Shown: one piece after another, positions 39,079 through 49,931 of the stretch
Layout of the letters: each line of letters opens with the position of its first letter
How positions within the stretch are numbered: position 1 is the first letter of the stretch
NCBI GenBank assembly: GCA_947624655.1
Contig: CANQLH010000009.1
Coordinates: 1 to 62,396, forward strand
Origin: an uncultured Clostridia bacterium
Lineage (GTDB): Bacteria > Bacillota > Clostridia > TANB77 > CAG-508
DNA: 62,396 nt
Direction: 5' to 3'
Program-made: the position numbers and the translations under genes
The notes under the pieces: generated by a model
Databases searched by the model: none
Told to the model about the DNA's origin: nothing
What the model saw: the letters and a program-made list of their open reading frames with translations, nothing else

Positions 39079-41190
39079 TTAATTTTGTATTTCTGCATAT
39101 GGTATTGCTGTTAAGTTTTCTTCTACATGCTTTTCATTCATTCCAAAATATTGTGCAATTATATCTTTTGCAGCATAGCATGCTAAGCTTCCTGAACCAC
39201 CATTTTCTATTACTACTACTATTGCAATTTGTGGGTTATCATAAGGTGCAAATCCAACAAATAACGCATTTGTTCCATTATTTGTTTGTGCTGAACCCGT
39301 TTTTCCTCCTATCTCTATATTGAAGTTTTTGAAGATTGAGTATGCTGTTCCTCCTCTTTCACTTGTAACGCCTTTCATTCCTTCAAGTACTGCATTAAGA
39401 TTTTCTTCACTTATTTCTATATCTGGTTCTTCATTATTTGTAATCCCTAATTTTTCATTTACTTTTGCTTTTACTTCGTCCCTATTTACTTCTGTTCCAT
39501 CTGCTTTTATTACTGATTTTACTATTGTAGGGTTTACTTGTTTTCCTCCATTTACTAATATACTAATATATTTTGCCATTTGTATTGGAGTAAAGCTATG
39601 ATATATTTGTCCTATTGCTGCTGATAAAGTTCTTCCAACTGACCAAGATTCGCCTTTAGCTTCTGCTGTTTCTGGGCTTGCTAAGGTTCCAGCTGATTCA
39701 TTTGGAAGTTCTATTCCTGTTTTTCTAGAAAGTCCAAATGCTCTTGTATATTTATCTAATGTTTCTATTCCTACTCTGTATCCCATTTCATAGAAGAAGT
39801 AGTTGCATGATTGTTTTATTGCATTCGTGATATTCAAGTATCCATGTCCTCTATGATATTGCCTATATATCCAACATTCTGGATTATGTCCCCTTGGATA
39901 TACTCCTGTATCATTTACCTTTTCTTTTATTGTTACTGCACCTGTCTGAAGTGCAGAAATTGCAGTTACCATTTTATAGGTAGAACCTGGTGCATATGCT
40001 CCATATATTGCTCTATTTATAAGCGGATTATTGTTTTCTGCTGAGTTATATTCGTTCCATTTTTCTTTTGATATACCTCCTACAAATGATGTTGGTTCAA
40101 AATCTGGATAACTTGCCATTGAGAGAATTTCTCCTGATGCAACATCCATTACCACTATTGCTCCTGCATTCGCATTATATTTTTTATTGTCATATGCTCC
40201 ACTTTTTATATTGTTGATTGTTTCTTCTAAGGCATTTTCCGTAATTGCTTGTAAATTTGCATCTATTGTGAGTACAACATCTGAGCCTGCAATCGCTTCT
40301 TCTTCTATTGCTTCATTTACTATCTCTCCATCTACTGACATGTCTATTTGTCTTTGGCCGTTTTGGCCTCTTAGATATTCTTCGAATACTGATTCTATTC
40401 CTGCCTGTCCATATATATCGCTCATTGCATAGCCTTTGTCTTTATTTGCCTTATATTGTTCTTGAGTTATTGAATTTGTGTATCCTATTATGTGCGATGC
40501 AAGTGCTCCATTTGGATAACTTCTTTTTGAGCTTTGCCCTACTGTTACTCCTGGGTATTTATCGCTTTGTTCATTAAATATAAGTGCACTTTTTCTGCTT
40601 ATATTATTTGATATTGTAAGGGACTTTGTTGAGCTATAACCTTCTGATGCTATCCTATATCTTATAATAGCAATTTTCCTTATCTCGCCTATGTCTTCAT
40701 TTTCTATTTCATATTTATTTTTGAAATAATAAAAGGCATCTTCTGCCGTTGTATCTTCTCCTAGGTTATATTTTTTTAGCCAAGCTTTTTTGCTGTCTTC
40801 GTTTGTGAAGGTGTATTCAAATGGATTTATCTTTATTGGGAATGTGTCTGTGTAGCTATCTCCGTTTTCTTCAAGTGTATTTATAATCTTTAATGCTGTA
40901 TCATTTAATACATTTGTGCCTAGTTTTGTTTTATACATTTCAAGTGAAAAGGTCATTTCTGCTCCTGCAAGTTCGTTCCCATTTCTATCTAATATGTAAC
41001 CTCTTGATGCATAAAGTGTGCTTTTTCTTGTAAGTCTTGTATTTGATGTTTCTCTGTACTCTGCTCCATTTACTATTTGTAAATTAAAGAGTTGAATTAT
41101 AAGTACTATTCCTATAACATATATTAGCCCACTTAAAGTATTATATCTAAGTGATATATTGGGTAATTTTTTCTTTCTATATTTTTCCAA
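39079..41190 (-). CDS. mrdA: Penicillin-binding protein 2 (elongation transpeptidase)
   Basis: The 703-residue class B PBP cross-links lateral-wall peptidoglycan with RodA and MreBCD. It has one N-terminal membrane helix (GLIYVIGIVLIIQLF), a dimerisation/pedestal domain (ASRGYILDRNGNELA), and a transpeptidase domain with the three active-site motifs STYK, SCN and KTGS. The start is TTG, 4 nt behind AGGAGG. No in-frame CGG occurs in 703 codons, unlike its operon partners mreB and mreD. It sits directly downstream of mreD. Confidence 0.96.
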   Translation of the reverse strand: MEKYRKKKLPNISLRYNTLSGLIYVIGIVLIIQLFNLQIVNGAEYRETSNTRLTRKSTLYASRGYILDRNGNELAGAEMTFSLEMYKTKLGTNVLNDTALKIINTLEENGDSYTDTFPIKINPFEYTFTNEDSKKAWLKKYNLGEDTTAEDAFYYFKNKYEIENEDIGEIRKIAIIRYRIASEGYSSTKSLTISNNISRKSALIFNEQSDKYPGVTVGQSSKRSYPNGALASHIIGYTNSITQEQYKANKDKGYAMSDIYGQAGIESVFEEYLRGQNGQRQIDMSVDGEIVNEAIEEEAIAGSDVVLTIDANLQAITENALEETINNIKSGAYDNKKYNANAGAIVVMDVASGEILSMASYPDFEPTSFVGGISKEKWNEYNSAENNNPLINRAIYGAYAPGSTYKMVTAISALQTGAVTIKEKVNDTGVYPRGHNPECWIYRQYHRGHGYLNITNAIKQSCNYFFYEMGYRVGIETLDKYTRAFGLSRKTGIELPNESAGTLASPETAEAKGESWSVGRTLSAAIGQIYHSFTPIQMAKYISILVNGGKQVNPTIVKSVIKADGTEVNRDEVKAKVNEKLGITNNEEPDIEISEENLNAVLEGMKGVTSERGGTAYSIFKNFNIEIGGKTGSAQTNNGTNALFVGFAPYDNPQIAIVVVIENGGSGSLACYAAKDIIAQYFGMNEKHVEENLTAIPYAEIQN

Positions 41191-41222
41191 GGTTCCTCCT
41201 TTCTCGCTTTGTTTATATTTGC

Positions 41223-41757
41223 TTAAAAATATCTTGTAAGTATTTGTGGATTTTTAAATATGTCTTCTATCTTATATCCAAATTTTTGCATTAATGGATA
41301 TAGGATTATTGTTAGAACTGCATTGTATATGATTTCTATTAATAATTTTTGTATAAATAGCATTATTTCTACATTTGATGTTAAAACTATTGATTTATAT
41401 ACATATACAAAAGTTTCATATATTATAGTTGCTCCCATTACTAATAGAATGACCGTTATCTTGCTGTCTTTTGATAAGTTTTTTTCTAAATATCCACCTC
41501 CAAAGCCTATAAGACCTAAAGTTACTGCTGATATTCCTATTACTTTACTTCCTAATATGTCTATTATGAAACCAAATATTCCTCCCATAATTGCTCCATA
41601 TCTTCTGCCCGCAAATAATCCGTATCCAAAGTACTAATATGATAAACACATTAGGCTTTATGCCTGCAATTGTAAACCAGCTAAATAGGTTTATTTGTAG
41701 TAAATATATAATCACAAATGCTATACATAATAATATTATGGTTAATGTTTTTTTCAT
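41223..41757 (-). CDS. mreD: MreD, complete after one +1 shift at CGG
   Basis: The 177-residue multi-pass membrane partner of MreC/PBP2 begins MKKTLTIILLCIAFVIIYLL. The 0 frame ends after 70 codons. At codon 46 CGG (41620-41622) the +1 frame gives LVLWIGLFAGRRYGAIMGGI and then FGFIIDILGSKVIGISA, the classical MreD motif, to a stop at 41223. Length after the shift is normal for MreD. It lies between mreC and mrdA with short gaps. Confidence 0.92.
41620..41622 (-). other. +1 shift site ATA-CGG-A (mreD codon 46)
   Basis: +1 reading restores WIGLFAGRRYGAIMGGIFGF; the 0 frame gives a non-MreD tail and a stop. Confidence 0.92.
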
Positions 41758-41774
41758 TTATCTTTTCCTTTTTT

Positions 41775-42584
41775 CTATTTTTTTATAACAAGAACTGTTT
41801 CTAACTTGTTAAAATCAACTGCAGGTTCTATCCATGCATATCTATCTAAATTATTTAATGTCGATACTACTTCTTTTATCTTACCTATTATAATTCCTTT
41901 TGGGTATATTCCTCCCATTCCTGATGTTTCAACATCATTTCCTTCAACAATATCTGCTGATGTTGGTATATATGTTCCTCTTAATTTTCCATCAGTTAAG
42001 CTTCCTCTACATATAATGCTATCTTGTGTATTGCTTATGCTTGCTGATACTGCACTTGATGAATCTATTATTGTTTGAACTTCTGCTGTTTCGTCTGTTA
42101 CAGATATTACATATCCAACTAGTCCTTTATCTGCAATTACTGTCATATTTACATCTATTCCGTCTTTCTTTCCTGCATTTATTACATATATACTACTATA
42201 ATTGCTTACGTCTTTACTTATTATGTATGCAGGTACTGTTTCATATTGTGTGTATTTTTCTGTCAAGCCTAAGTATTCTTTTAGTGTTTGATTTTCTGCT
42301 TTTACTATCTCTAATTCTCTTAATTTTTGTTCTAATTCACTGTTTTGTTTTTTTAATTCATCATTTTCTGTTTTTAAATTGTCCATATTGGTAAAAAAGT
42401 TTGTATTTCCTGTGACTTTATTTTTAAGGTAAGTGTATCCTGTTTGAATTGGCATAACTACTTTGCTAAATGCATTTTCGATATATGAAATACTATCTGA
42501 TTTAAGATTAGATAAAAATACTAATAAGATTAATATTATTATTGTAACTATTATTCCTATAATTCCTGTCTTTTTCTTATACAC
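41775..42584 (-). CDS. mreC: Rod shape-determining protein MreC
   Basis: The 269-residue product has an N-terminal membrane helix (IIGIIVTIIILILLVFL), a coiled coil (residues ~68-105: MDNLKTENDELKKQNSELEQ...) and the beta-barrel MreC domain (YSSIYVINAGKKDGI, DKGLVGYVISV, GNDVETSGMGGIYPKGIIIG). It scaffolds PBP2 outside the membrane and couples it to MreB. The start is GTG behind AAGGAAAGG. It lies between mreB and mreD. Confidence 0.95.
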   Translation of the reverse strand: MYKKKTGIIGIIVTIIILILLVFLSNLKSDSISYIENAFSKVVMPIQTGYTYLKNKVTGNTNFFTNMDNLKTENDELKKQNSELEQKLRELEIVKAENQTLKEYLGLTEKYTQYETVPAYIISKDVSNYSSIYVINAGKKDGIDVNMTVIADKGLVGYVISVTDETAEVQTIIDSSSAVSASISNTQDSIICRGSLTDGKLRGTYIPTSADIVEGNDVETSGMGGIYPKGIIIGKIKEVVSTLNNLDRYAWIEPAVDFNKLETVLVIKK

Positions 42585-42599
42585 TTTAACCTTTCCTTC

Positions 42600-43638
<1,039 letters not shown>

Positions 43639-43677
43639 TTACATCCTTTCCATTTACTAAATGCTTATTTTTATTTG

Positions 43678-44358
43678 CTATCTTATAGCTTTCATAATAC
43701 TTTCAGAGCCATTTTCTGCGATTATAATATGGTCTAATATTTCAAGTCCAAGTAGTTTTGCAGAATCTATTAGCCTTTTGGTTAATTGTATGTCTGCCTC
43801 ACTTGGAGTAGATTCTCCGCTTGGATGATTATGTACAATTATTATTCTAGTTGCATTTATTTTTATTGCTTCATGAAATACGTCTTTTGGTTCTAACATT
43901 GCAAAGTTTGTTCCTCCATAAGACAAATCAATTATTTTTTGTATTATGTTTTTTGTGTTTAAAAGTACTATTTTTGCTATTTCTCTTTTTTCGTATCTTA
44001 ACTCATTCCTTAGTAAATCAGCTATATCTTGTGAATTTTTTATTTTGATATTTTGTACATTCAATGGCTGTGAGATTCTTTTTGCTATTTCACATGCTGC
44101 TATTATTTGGATTGCTTTTACTTTTCCAATTCCTTTTATACTGCACAATTCTTCTATTGTAACATTTTGTAAGAATCTTAAATCATTGATGTTTCTTTCT
44201 TTGTTTAACTTTAATACTTTTTGTGCAAGAGTTACTGCTGTATCTTCTCTTGTCCCCGTTTTAATTATTATTGCCAATAGTTCTGAGTTTGATAACCTTT
44301 TTGCACCATATATTTCTAATTTTTCATAGGGTCTTTCTGATGTTGGAAGCTCTTTCAT
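43678..44358 (-). CDS. radC: RadC-family protein (JAB/MPN metalloprotease-like)
   Basis: The 226-residue product has an N-terminal helix-hairpin-helix region (LSNSELLAIIIKTGT, IKGIGKVKAIQI) and a MPN/JAB domain with the metal-binding HNHPSGESTPSEAD motif. Its biochemical role is unsettled despite the historic DNA-repair name. It sits directly upstream of mreB, as in Bacillus and most Clostridia. The ribosome site is weak; no earlier in-frame start exists before a stop. Confidence 0.94.
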   Translation of the reverse strand: MKELPTSERPYEKLEIYGAKRLSNSELLAIIIKTGTREDTAVTLAQKVLKLNKERNINDLRFLQNVTIEELCSIKGIGKVKAIQIIAACEIAKRISQPLNVQNIKIKNSQDIADLLRNELRYEKREIAKIVLLNTKNIIQKIIDLSYGGTNFAMLEPKDVFHEAIKINATRIIIVHNHPSGESTPSEADIQLTKRLIDSAKLLGLEILDHIIIAENGSESIMKAIR

Positions 44359-44439
44359 TTTTAAACTCGTATTTAATCACATTCCTTTCTAACGCATAAT
44401 TAATTTTTTTAGCCCCCACATCTATAATTTATTTATTTT

Positions 44440-44697
44440 TTATGCCTTTCTATATACAAATAATGCTACTGCAACTCCAATTATGCTTGCAATATTTATT
44501 TTGAATTGTAATGCAAATGTAAGTGTTAAGACTTTTAAATCTAATACTAATGGATCTGTTAGGCCAAATGTTTGTCCATATCCTAGCCACCATAAAAAGT
44601 CTATTTCTCCTGCTATCTCTCCAAGTAGACCTCCTAATACTATTCCTGCAAGTAAGAATAATAATAGTATCCACATATTTCTTTCTCTTGTTGCCAT
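44440..44697 (-). CDS. DUF4321 membrane protein
   Basis: The 85-residue product begins MATRERNMWILLLFLLAGIV and has GGLLGEIAG and a second helix IASIIGVAVALFVY. This small two-helix family is found in Clostridia just ahead of radC-mreB, as here. Function unknown. ATG 44697 is 9 nt behind AAGGA; an in-frame ATG three codons earlier overlaps the ribosome site and is rejected. Confidence 0.85.
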   Translation of the reverse strand: MATRERNMWILLLFLLAGIVLGGLLGEIAGEIDFLWWLGYGQTFGLTDPLVLDLKVLTLTFALQFKINIASIIGVAVALFVYRKA

Positions 44698-44884
44698 TTT
44701 TATCATTCCTTCCTTAGTACATTAATTGGTTTAATAATATTTTTCCGCATATATTATATATTGATTTTTTGTATTTTTCAAGTATAACGCATATATTTAT
44801 TTATTTTTCCATAATTTTATTATTTCCTTTTTTTAATATTAGTAGTATAATATATATATATACTTTGGAAGGGTTGATGATTTT

Positions 44885-45511
44885 ATGAAAATTGAAAAAC
44901 TCAATGAAAATAAAATTCGTATTACATTAAATATAGATGATTTGAATGAGAGGAAAATTGATTTTCATTCTTTTATGTCTAATTCAATTGAATCTCAAGA
45001 TATATTTTTAGATATGCTAGATAAAGCTAATAGAGAAGTTGGCTTTAATACTGATAATTGTAGATTAATGATCGAAGCTGTTGCATTAAAAGATGGTCAT
45101 TTTGTTTTGACTGTTACTAAATTTGAAACTAACGACGAGATTTTACCTATTAAGAAAAAGAATTTACATATTAAAAGAAAAAGTCAAGCACTTAATTCGG
45201 GAAAAAATATCTATTCTTTTGAGTCTTTTGATACATTTTGTGATTTTTGTGTATTTTTAAGGGACACATTACATAAAAATGATTTTTCTAAACTTTTTAA
45301 AAGTTCGGACTTATATGAATATGATTCTAATTATTATTTAGTGCTTAGTGATATTGATATGTCTTCTCCAGATTTAAAATATATTTGCTCTTCTATTACT
45401 GAATTTGCTCATTTTGTAAATAGTTCTGAGCTTTTTGAGAGTAAATTAAAAGAATATGGAAAACTTATTATTAAGTCCTCTGCAATTACAACTTGTATGG
45501 AACATTTTTAA
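44885..45511 (+). CDS. mecA: MecA-like adaptor protein
   Basis: The 208-residue product starts MKIEKLNENKIRITLNIDDL and has the N-terminal MecA domain (ERKIDFHSFMSNS, FLDMLDKANREVGF). A linker and a C-terminal ClpC-binding domain (SFESFDTFCDFCVFL, EYDSNYYLVLSD, SSITEFAHFV) follow. In Bacillus MecA delivers substrates such as ComK to ClpCP. It is the only plus-strand gene in this stretch. A TATAAT near 44847 and GGAAGGG precede it. A hairpin follows. Confidence 0.88.
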   Translation: MKIEKLNENKIRITLNIDDLNERKIDFHSFMSNSIESQDIFLDMLDKANREVGFNTDNCRLMIEAVALKDGHFVLTVTKFETNDEILPIKKKNLHIKRKSQALNSGKNIYSFESFDTFCDFCVFLRDTLHKNDFSKLFKSSDLYEYDSNYYLVLSDIDMSSPDLKYICSSITEFAHFVNSSELFESKLKEYGKLIIKSSAITTCMEHF

Positions 45512-45527
45512 TTATTTCTAGTTAAAG

Positions 45528-45559
45528 AGGGTAGTAGGTTATAAAAAACTTACTACCCT
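45528..45559 (+). terminator. Hairpin after mecA
   Basis: AGGGTAGTAGGTT pairs with AACTTACTACCCT (one G-U pair on the plus strand) around ATAAAA. No strong T-run; it lies between convergent genes. Confidence 0.5.
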
Positions 45560-45565
45560 ATGAAT

Positions 45566-45700
45566 TTATTTTAGCCCATAATACTCTGCAATTAGTTCGT
45601 CTAATTCTACACTTATTTTATATATTTCTTCATAACTCTTTTTTTCTTCTATACTTTTATTTAATTCTTCTCTTTTTTTACATATTTTATCATTTAACAT
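45566..45700 (-). CDS. Spo0E-family aspartyl-phosphate phosphatase
   Basis: The 44-residue product is too short for ordinary ORF lists. MLNDKICKKREELNKSIEEK leads to ISVELDELIAEYYG, which matches the Spo0E signature (S-x-x-LD-x-LI-x-x-Y). Such proteins dephosphorylate Spo0A~P and delay sporulation. ATG 45700 is 5 nt behind GGAGGA. It supports a spore-forming host. The 212 bp upstream hold nothing else I recognise. Confidence 0.85.
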   Translation of the reverse strand: MLNDKICKKREELNKSIEEKKSYEEIYKISVELDELIAEYYGLK

Positions 45701-45912
45701 TTTTTATTCCTCCATTTTTCCGTTTTTCTTTCGTTAATGATAAAATACCATATTTTTTTGTGAAAGTCAATTTATTTCAAGCTTTTTAAGATTTTTTCGT
45801 TTGTCATATTTCTTCTTTTTTATTTGTTTTTTTATGGTGTTTTATACATTTTTTTGATTTTTCGACAGCACTTTTCCTCTTTGTAATACATTTGTAAACG
45901 TTTTGTAACAAA

Positions 45913-47184
45913 TTATTCATTTCCTTCGACTATTGATGTGACTTCTTTATCCATTACAAGTATTTCTTTCATGACTTCTTCTGCATATTCTTTTGTTACA
46001 CTATTATATTCTTCTAAATAGTCAAAGCTGTTTACTCCCTTAAAATAGTCTGCTAAAAACATTCTGGCACTTTCTTCTACGCTATTATATTCTGTAATGT
46101 ATTCTCCATATATCTTCTTTTTGTTTCTTTGGAAGTCTTCTTCATTTAGTCCATTTTTTATTGCATTTTGTATTTCTTCATTTATTCTTTTTATTACTTC
46201 TTTTGGATTTCTTGATTGACCTGTAATTAGTGCATATGCATATTCTTTTGAATAGTCATATTCTAAATCTAATGCTCCAAGAAGTGTGTTGTTGTCTGAT
46301 AGTTCCTTAAATAATTTTGAGCTACTTCCAAATAATGTATTTAATATTACTGTTATTGCAATATGTCTTTTTACCATATTTTCTCTTACACTATCTTTAA
46401 ATCCTATGCAAAATATTGGGTTACTAAGTTCCATTTTTACTTTTATTTCTTTTTGATTTATTTCTTCTTGTTCTTTTGGATATATTCTTTTTGGTAGTTC
46501 TTTGTTGTCTTTTATTGTTATTCTTTTTTTGATTTCTCCTATTATTTCTTCTGGTACGAAGTCCCCGCATATTACCATCGCCATGTTTGATGGTGTATAG
46601 AAGTTATTATAACAGGTATATAACATTTCTTTTGTTATGCCTGATATAGATTCTGCACTTCCTGCAATATCAAGTCTTATTGGAAGTTCTTTATACATAC
46701 ATTTTATTGCATTAAGATATACTTGCCATTCTGGATAATCTTCGTACATATTTATTTCTTGTGTGATTATTCCCTTTTCTTTTTCTACGTTTTCGTCTGT
46801 ATAATATGGATTTTGTATATAATCCATATATTCATCTAGTGCTTGATAAAAATTGTCTGTTGCTTCATATAGATATGCTGTATGGTCATTTGTTGTATAA
46901 GCATTTGCATTTACTCCTATTGCTGTTAATGTATCAAGACTATTTATTCCGCTTCTTTGTTCAAACATTTTGTGTTCTAGAAAATGTGCTACTCCGTCTG
47001 GTAAAGTTGTTGCTTCTTTTTCTCCTGGTAATATAAATTTATTGTCTATTGAGCCAAAGTTTGGGCCACATATTATATATTTTTTTCTAACATTTTTTCT
47101 TGGAAGTACCATTACAGTTAATCCATTTTCAAGCTTTTCAACATAAAGCTTTTCTTTTACTTTGTCATTTTCAATTATTTTCAT
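45913..47184 (-). CDS. ymfH: M16-family zinc peptidase, YmfH-like
   Basis: The 423-residue product has the inverted zinc motif HFLEH (in DGVAHFLEHKMFEQ) and the distal Glu in EKGIITQEINMYED, so it is the active partner. N-terminal LENGLTVMVLPRKN and TNDHTAYLYEATDN are typical of pitrilysin-like bacterial proteins. In Bacillus YmfF/YmfH form a pair of uncertain substrate, related to AlbE/F. ATG 47184 is 9 nt behind GGAGAG. It follows ymfF by 45 bp in the same transcript. Confidence 0.92.
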   Translation of the reverse strand: MKIIENDKVKEKLYVEKLENGLTVMVLPRKNVRKKYIICGPNFGSIDNKFILPGEKEATTLPDGVAHFLEHKMFEQRSGINSLDTLTAIGVNANAYTTNDHTAYLYEATDNFYQALDEYMDYIQNPYYTDENVEKEKGIITQEINMYEDYPEWQVYLNAIKCMYKELPIRLDIAGSAESISGITKEMLYTCYNNFYTPSNMAMVICGDFVPEEIIGEIKKRITIKDNKELPKRIYPKEQEEINQKEIKVKMELSNPIFCIGFKDSVRENMVKRHIAITVILNTLFGSSSKLFKELSDNNTLLGALDLEYDYSKEYAYALITGQSRNPKEVIKRINEEIQNAIKNGLNEEDFQRNKKKIYGEYITEYNSVEESARMFLADYFKGVNSFDYLEEYNSVTKEYAEEVMKEILVMDKEVTSIVEGNE

Positions 47185-47229
47185 GACTTAATTCTCTCCT
47201 TTTTATAGGTATATTTATAATAGATTTGC

Positions 47230-48495
47230 TTAATTTTTTAAGAAATATATAATATCAATATTTACTTTTTTCGCAAAATCAATGATTTCTTCTTTCGTAA
47301 CTGCTTTTATCTCTTTTTCATATTCTTCAAAGGTCATCTTGTATTCTGATAATTCTTGGCCTAGATAGTAGGTTATTCCTGTGTCTTGTTCATCAGGGAT
47401 TGATTTTATCATTGATATTATTCCGTTTTTTCCATTTGCTATATCTTCTTCTGTGAATTTTCCATTTTTCATGTCTTCTATTTGTTCTTTAATTAATTTT
47501 ACTGCTTTTTGATAATTTTCTATTTCTATTCCACATTTTATAAATATACAATTTTTGTGTCTTAAATAGCTAGAACCTGCTGTATATGCAAGGCTATGTT
47601 GTTCTCTTACTATTTTAAACATTTTTGATGTGGCTGAGCCTCCAAGTATTGCATTATATACAACTGCTATATATTTTTCTTTCTTGCTTTCTTCGTCTAT
47701 AGATAGACCAAGTACTAAATTTCCTTGTGTTACATCTGACTGTTCTATTACTTCTCTTGTTTCTTTATTGTCTAATTTTTGATTTTTTGTTTCGTATTTT
47801 GCTTCTCTTTCATTTAGTTTTTGAATATTTTGATTGTCTTTTATACTTTTGGTTATTTTTTCTTCTTCTACATCTCCTGAGACAAATATGTCTATTTTAC
47901 ATTCTGATAATAAATTTTTATAATATTCGTATAGATTTTGTGCATTCATTGGTTCTATGTCTTCTATATATCCATATTTGTATAGCCCGAATGGTTTGCC
48001 TTTAAACATTTCTTCTTGGCATCTATAATTTGCATATTGTGATTTATTATCTTTTTTGCCTTCTATTAATATTTTTAGTTTTTGCTTCTCTGAGTCTATA
48101 TATTCTGTCTTAAACGCTCCATTTTCAGTTTTAGGGTTAAATACAATGTCAAGTAATGTGTTTATACCTCTTGTAGTTATGTTTTCTTCTGATGGCAAAT
48201 ATTTATTGTCTACTATTTCTAAATAAAATTTTAATACCTGATTATCTCCTGTTTTATCTATTCCGCAGTTAAAGTCTGCTCCATACATTTCTTCAAATTC
48301 TTTATTCATCTTCTCTATATTATCTAACGAATTGCTTCCTTTTCTTAATATCATTGGTATTATTGCATTTTTGCTTACGTTTTCTCTATTTAGTGATGTG
48401 GTTAGGAATACTGCGATTAAGTCTGTTTTGAAGTTGTCTGTTTTTATAAGATGTAGGTTAATTCCTTTTTTAATTTCTTGTTTTTGGTAATTCAT
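47230..48495 (-). CDS. ymfF: M16-family peptidase-like partner, YmfF-like (no zinc motif)
   Basis: The 421-residue product has the M16 fold (GINLHLIKTDNFKTDLIAVF, QSDVTQGNLVLGLSI, REQHSLAYTAGSSYL) but no HxxEH where the active partner has it, so it is the substrate-binding half. It is transcribed first, followed by ymfH. ATG 48495 is 9 nt behind GGAGGG. Confidence 0.9.
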   Translation of the reverse strand: MNYQKQEIKKGINLHLIKTDNFKTDLIAVFLTTSLNRENVSKNAIIPMILRKGSNSLDNIEKMNKEFEEMYGADFNCGIDKTGDNQVLKFYLEIVDNKYLPSEENITTRGINTLLDIVFNPKTENGAFKTEYIDSEKQKLKILIEGKKDNKSQYANYRCQEEMFKGKPFGLYKYGYIEDIEPMNAQNLYEYYKNLLSECKIDIFVSGDVEEEKITKSIKDNQNIQKLNEREAKYETKNQKLDNKETREVIEQSDVTQGNLVLGLSIDEESKKEKYIAVVYNAILGGSATSKMFKIVREQHSLAYTAGSSYLRHKNCIFIKCGIEIENYQKAVKLIKEQIEDMKNGKFTEEDIANGKNGIISMIKSIPDEQDTGITYYLGQELSEYKMTFEEYEKEIKAVTKEEIIDFAKKVNIDIIYFLKN

Positions 48496-48561
48496 AAAAT
48501 AAAACCCTCCATTTCTTTTTTAGTATACTTTAATATTTCCAATTTATACAATATTGTTAAA

Positions 48562-48597
48562 CAAAAAAAGAGCTATTTTTATTTACTAGCCCCCTTT
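48562..48597 (-). terminator. Terminator after rpsU
   Basis: On the minus strand GGGCTA pairs with TAGCTC (one G-U) and is followed by TTTTTTT. Confidence 0.75.
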
Positions 48598-48609
48598 TTA
48601 TATTTTATT

Positions 48610-48780
48610 TTAAAATTTTCTCTTTCTTGCTGCCTCTGACTTTTTCTTTCTCTTTACACTAGGTTTTTCATAATGTTCTCTCTTTCTAACTTCTTGCATT
48701 ACGCCATTTCTAGCACATTGTCTCTTAAATCTTTTTAAGGCGTCTTCTATATTACCATTATTAACTTTTACCTCTGACAT
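48610..48780 (-). CDS. rpsU: 30S ribosomal protein S21
   Basis: The 56-residue product reads [20 protein letters not shown], then [20 protein letters not shown] and a basic C-terminus, full length for S21. S21 sits on the small-subunit platform near the 16S 3' end and helps mRNA docking. GGGGGG precedes the ATG. It is a good test gene for decoding questions because it has no Gly or CGG irregularity. Confidence 0.97.
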   Translation of the reverse strand: MSEVKVNNGNIEDALKRFKRQCARNGVMQEVRKREHYEKPSVKRKKKSEAARKRKF

Positions 48781-48855
48781 TATTACTCCCCCCTTCCAGT
48801 GTACTTTAAATTTGCTTATTAATTATATCCCTTAGATATTAGTTTGTCAAGCTTT

Positions 48856-49806
48856 TTATACAAATAAACCAAATAAGTCTCCCATTGGTTTGTTTTCGTT
48901 TAATCTTTTTATTGCTTCAGCAAATAATGGTGCTATTGATAGTACTTTTATTTTTGGAGTTTCTTTTTCTTTTGGTAATGGTATTGTATTTGTAATTACA
49001 AGTTCTTTTAATGGTGAGTTTTCTATTCTTTCTACTGCTGAGCCTGAAAGAACTCCATGTGTGCATCCTGCATATATTTCTTTTGCACCAAATTCTTTTA
49101 AGATATTTGCTGCTTCTATCATTGAACCTGCTGTATCTACTTCATCATCAAATACTAATGCTGTCTTTCCTTTTACATCTCCTATGACTGTCGATGCTAT
49201 TGCTCTATCGTCATTTCCTTCTCTTCTTTTGTCTATCATTGCTATTGGACAATTGAAGAATTTAGAATATTTATATGCTTTTTTCGAACTTCCAGCATCT
49301 GTTGCAACTATTACTAAATCTTTAAGGTTTTTCTCTTTAAAATATGTTTGTAATATATTTTGAGCTGATAGTCTATCACAGTTTATGCTAAAATATGCTT
49401 GTATTGCTGGATTATGTAAGTCACAGCTGATTACTCTATTTGCTCCTGCTGCTTGAATTAATTCTGCCATCAATTTTGCTGTTATTGGTACTCTTGGTTG
49501 ATCTTTTTTATCAGATCTTGAATACATGTAATATGGTAATATTACTGTAATTCTTCTTGCTGATGCACGTCTTGCTGCATCAATTGTTATTAGTAATTCC
49601 ATGACTCTCTCGTTAACTGGTGGTGTTGTTACTTGTATAAGGTATACATCTTTTTCTCTTACTGTTTCTAATAATTGTATAAATGTATTGTCATTTTTAA
49701 ATTTCATCCTGTTTATTTTTCCAACTTCTATACCTAAATCGTCACACACCTCCTTTGTAAATTTGTCTGCGCTTTCGTTACATGAAAATACTTTGATATT
49801 TTCCAT
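48856..49806 (-). CDS. prs: Ribose-phosphate pyrophosphokinase
   Basis: The 316-residue product makes PRPP from ribose-5-phosphate and ATP for nucleotide, His and Trp synthesis. Motifs: PPVNERVMELLITIDAARRA, the flexible loop YMYSRSDKKDQPR, CDLHNPAIQAYF (metal/ATP His), and the PRPP loop ALVFDDEVDTAGSM. Length is normal. It has GGGGGAAG 5 nt ahead of ATG. Repeat copy B lies upstream. Confidence 0.95.
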   Translation of the reverse strand: MENIKVFSCNESADKFTKEVCDDLGIEVGKINRMKFKNDNTFIQLLETVREKDVYLIQVTTPPVNERVMELLITIDAARRASARRITVILPYYMYSRSDKKDQPRVPITAKLMAELIQAAGANRVISCDLHNPAIQAYFSINCDRLSAQNILQTYFKEKNLKDLVIVATDAGSSKKAYKYSKFFNCPIAMIDKRREGNDDRAIASTVIGDVKGKTALVFDDEVDTAGSMIEAANILKEFGAKEIYAGCTHGVLSGSAVERIENSPLKELVITNTIPLPKEKETPKIKVLSIAPLFAEAIKRLNENKPMGDLFGLFV

Positions 49807-49931
49807 TTATACTTCCCCCTATTTTTTCAGAGTTTTAGCTCTTCTTCTATTTTAGCCTTTTTTTCACGAATAGTCAATATATTTGTCGGAATTTGTTTAT
49901 ACGATGTTACGATATAATGGTTTTATTTTAA

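Noticed and set aside
45580-45912. An empty intergenic region after mecA
   Set aside because: The left part contains a clear 44-residue Spo0E-family gene; only the part from 45701 to 45912 appears empty.
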